The notes under the pieces: generated by a model
What the model saw: only the letters and a program-made list of their open reading frames with translations
Databases searched by the model: none
Told to the model about the DNA's origin: nothing
Shown here: piece by piece, positions 13,243 to 13,570 of the stretch
How positions within the stretch are numbered: the first letter of the stretch is position 1
Layout of the letters: every line of letters starts with the position of its first letter
Made by a program: the position numbers and the translations under genes
Origin: an uncultured Oscillospiraceae bacterium
GTDB lineage: Bacteria; Bacillota; Clostridia; Oscillospirales; Oscillospiraceae
Assembly (NCBI GenBank): GCA_934591845.1
Contig: CAKTPO010000034.1
Location: 1-13,570, forward strand
DNA length: 13,570 nt
Direction of reading: 5' to 3'

Positions 13243-13570
13243 TGCTTTTACAGGTGATTTTGGAGGGCATCGGGCTGGGCGTTCTGCTCATTTCGGTTTG
13301 CGCCATCGGTATCCGCAAGGGCGCGGTGGGCATGGTGCATCTTTACAGCCCGGAAGTCCAGAACAGGTGTGTAACGCTGGGGCTTACAACACACGAAAGA
13401 ATAAAGCGGAACGCTTTGCTTTTCAAAGCGGTATGCGTTCCCGGCTACATTGCCTATGTGCTGGTGTGCGTCTATGCACTCAACGGTGCGCGTGGTTTTC
13501 TTGCGGGCTTCTGGCAGCTGCTGGTCATACTGTCCGTTATGAATCTCATAGACCGATTTTGGGTTGACGG
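13242..13570 (+). CDS. Integral membrane protein, cut by the window end (partial)
   Basis: Starts at ATG 13242, sharing its A with the TAA of the previous gene, with AGGAGG (13228-13233) 8 nt upstream. It stays open for 109 codons to the window edge. It has hydrophobic segments near residues 5-24, 61-80 and 86-102. Between the first two is the polar stretch around VHLYSPEVQNR and LTTHERIKRN, which looks cytosolic. I know similar uncharacterised membrane proteins downstream of ATC-hydrolase-family genes in Clostridia but have no functional name. Tight coupling suggests it transports or receives the product of the operon. Confidence 0.8.
   Translation, partial: MLLQVILEGIGLGVLLISVCAIGIRKGAVGMVHLYSPEVQNRCVTLGLTTHERIKRNALLFKAVCVPGYIAYVLVCVYALNGARGFLAGFWQLLVILSVMNLIDRFWVD

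Noticed and set aside
1..13570. CRISPR array, insertion sequence or rRNA
   Set aside because: No regularly spaced repeats, transposase motifs or rRNA signatures were seen; the only dispersed repeats are the short palindromes and leader hairpins listed.

Overview
The window looks like chromosomal DNA of a gut-type anaerobic Firmicute (class Clostridia, perhaps Oscillospiraceae or Lachnospiraceae). The grounds are strong AGGAGG-type ribosome sites, tight ATGA/TAATG overlaps, moderately GC-rich codons and protein families common in that group. The taxon is an inference from family resemblance, not a database result.

Layout. Positions 1-158 hold the end of an unknown frame, the 3' half of a tRNA-Arg(CCT) whose 5' half is missing (a likely integration-site scar), and a long symmetric terminator. 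A minus-strand operon (promoter side 4580, end 319) encodes a DUF454/YbaN membrane protein, a YgbA-like cysteine-rich protein and a heterodimeric CydDC-like ABC transporter. A second minus-strand operon (promoter about 9731, terminator about 4584) encodes two SAM methyltransferases, a ZIP metal transporter, a CxxC heavy-metal-associated protein, a small Gly-rich single-TM protein (DUF6110-like) and a P1B-type ATPase with an unusual SCA membrane motif. A divergent plus-strand operon (promoter about 9853) encodes an alpha/beta hydrolase, a third SAM methyltransferase, a metallo-beta-lactamase-fold hydrolase, an ATC-hydrolase-family protein and a membrane protein that runs off the window.

How they fit together. 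All three operons carry the palindrome TTAG-N6-CTAA near their start (4560-4573; 9604-9617 and 9640-9653; 9990-10003; a one-mismatch copy at 9892-9905). I found no other exact copy. This spacing matches half of the classical DtxR/IdeR iron box, so the region looks like one metal-responsive (probably iron) regulon. Within it, the DUF6110-like protein plus the P1B ATPase, with HMA and ZIP proteins just upstream, resembles the fez gene clusters that build ferrosomes, the intracellular iron-storage compartments. I regard this as the main discovery candidate. The divergent leaders also share a near-identical short hairpin followed by U4, 13-14 nt before the palindrome.
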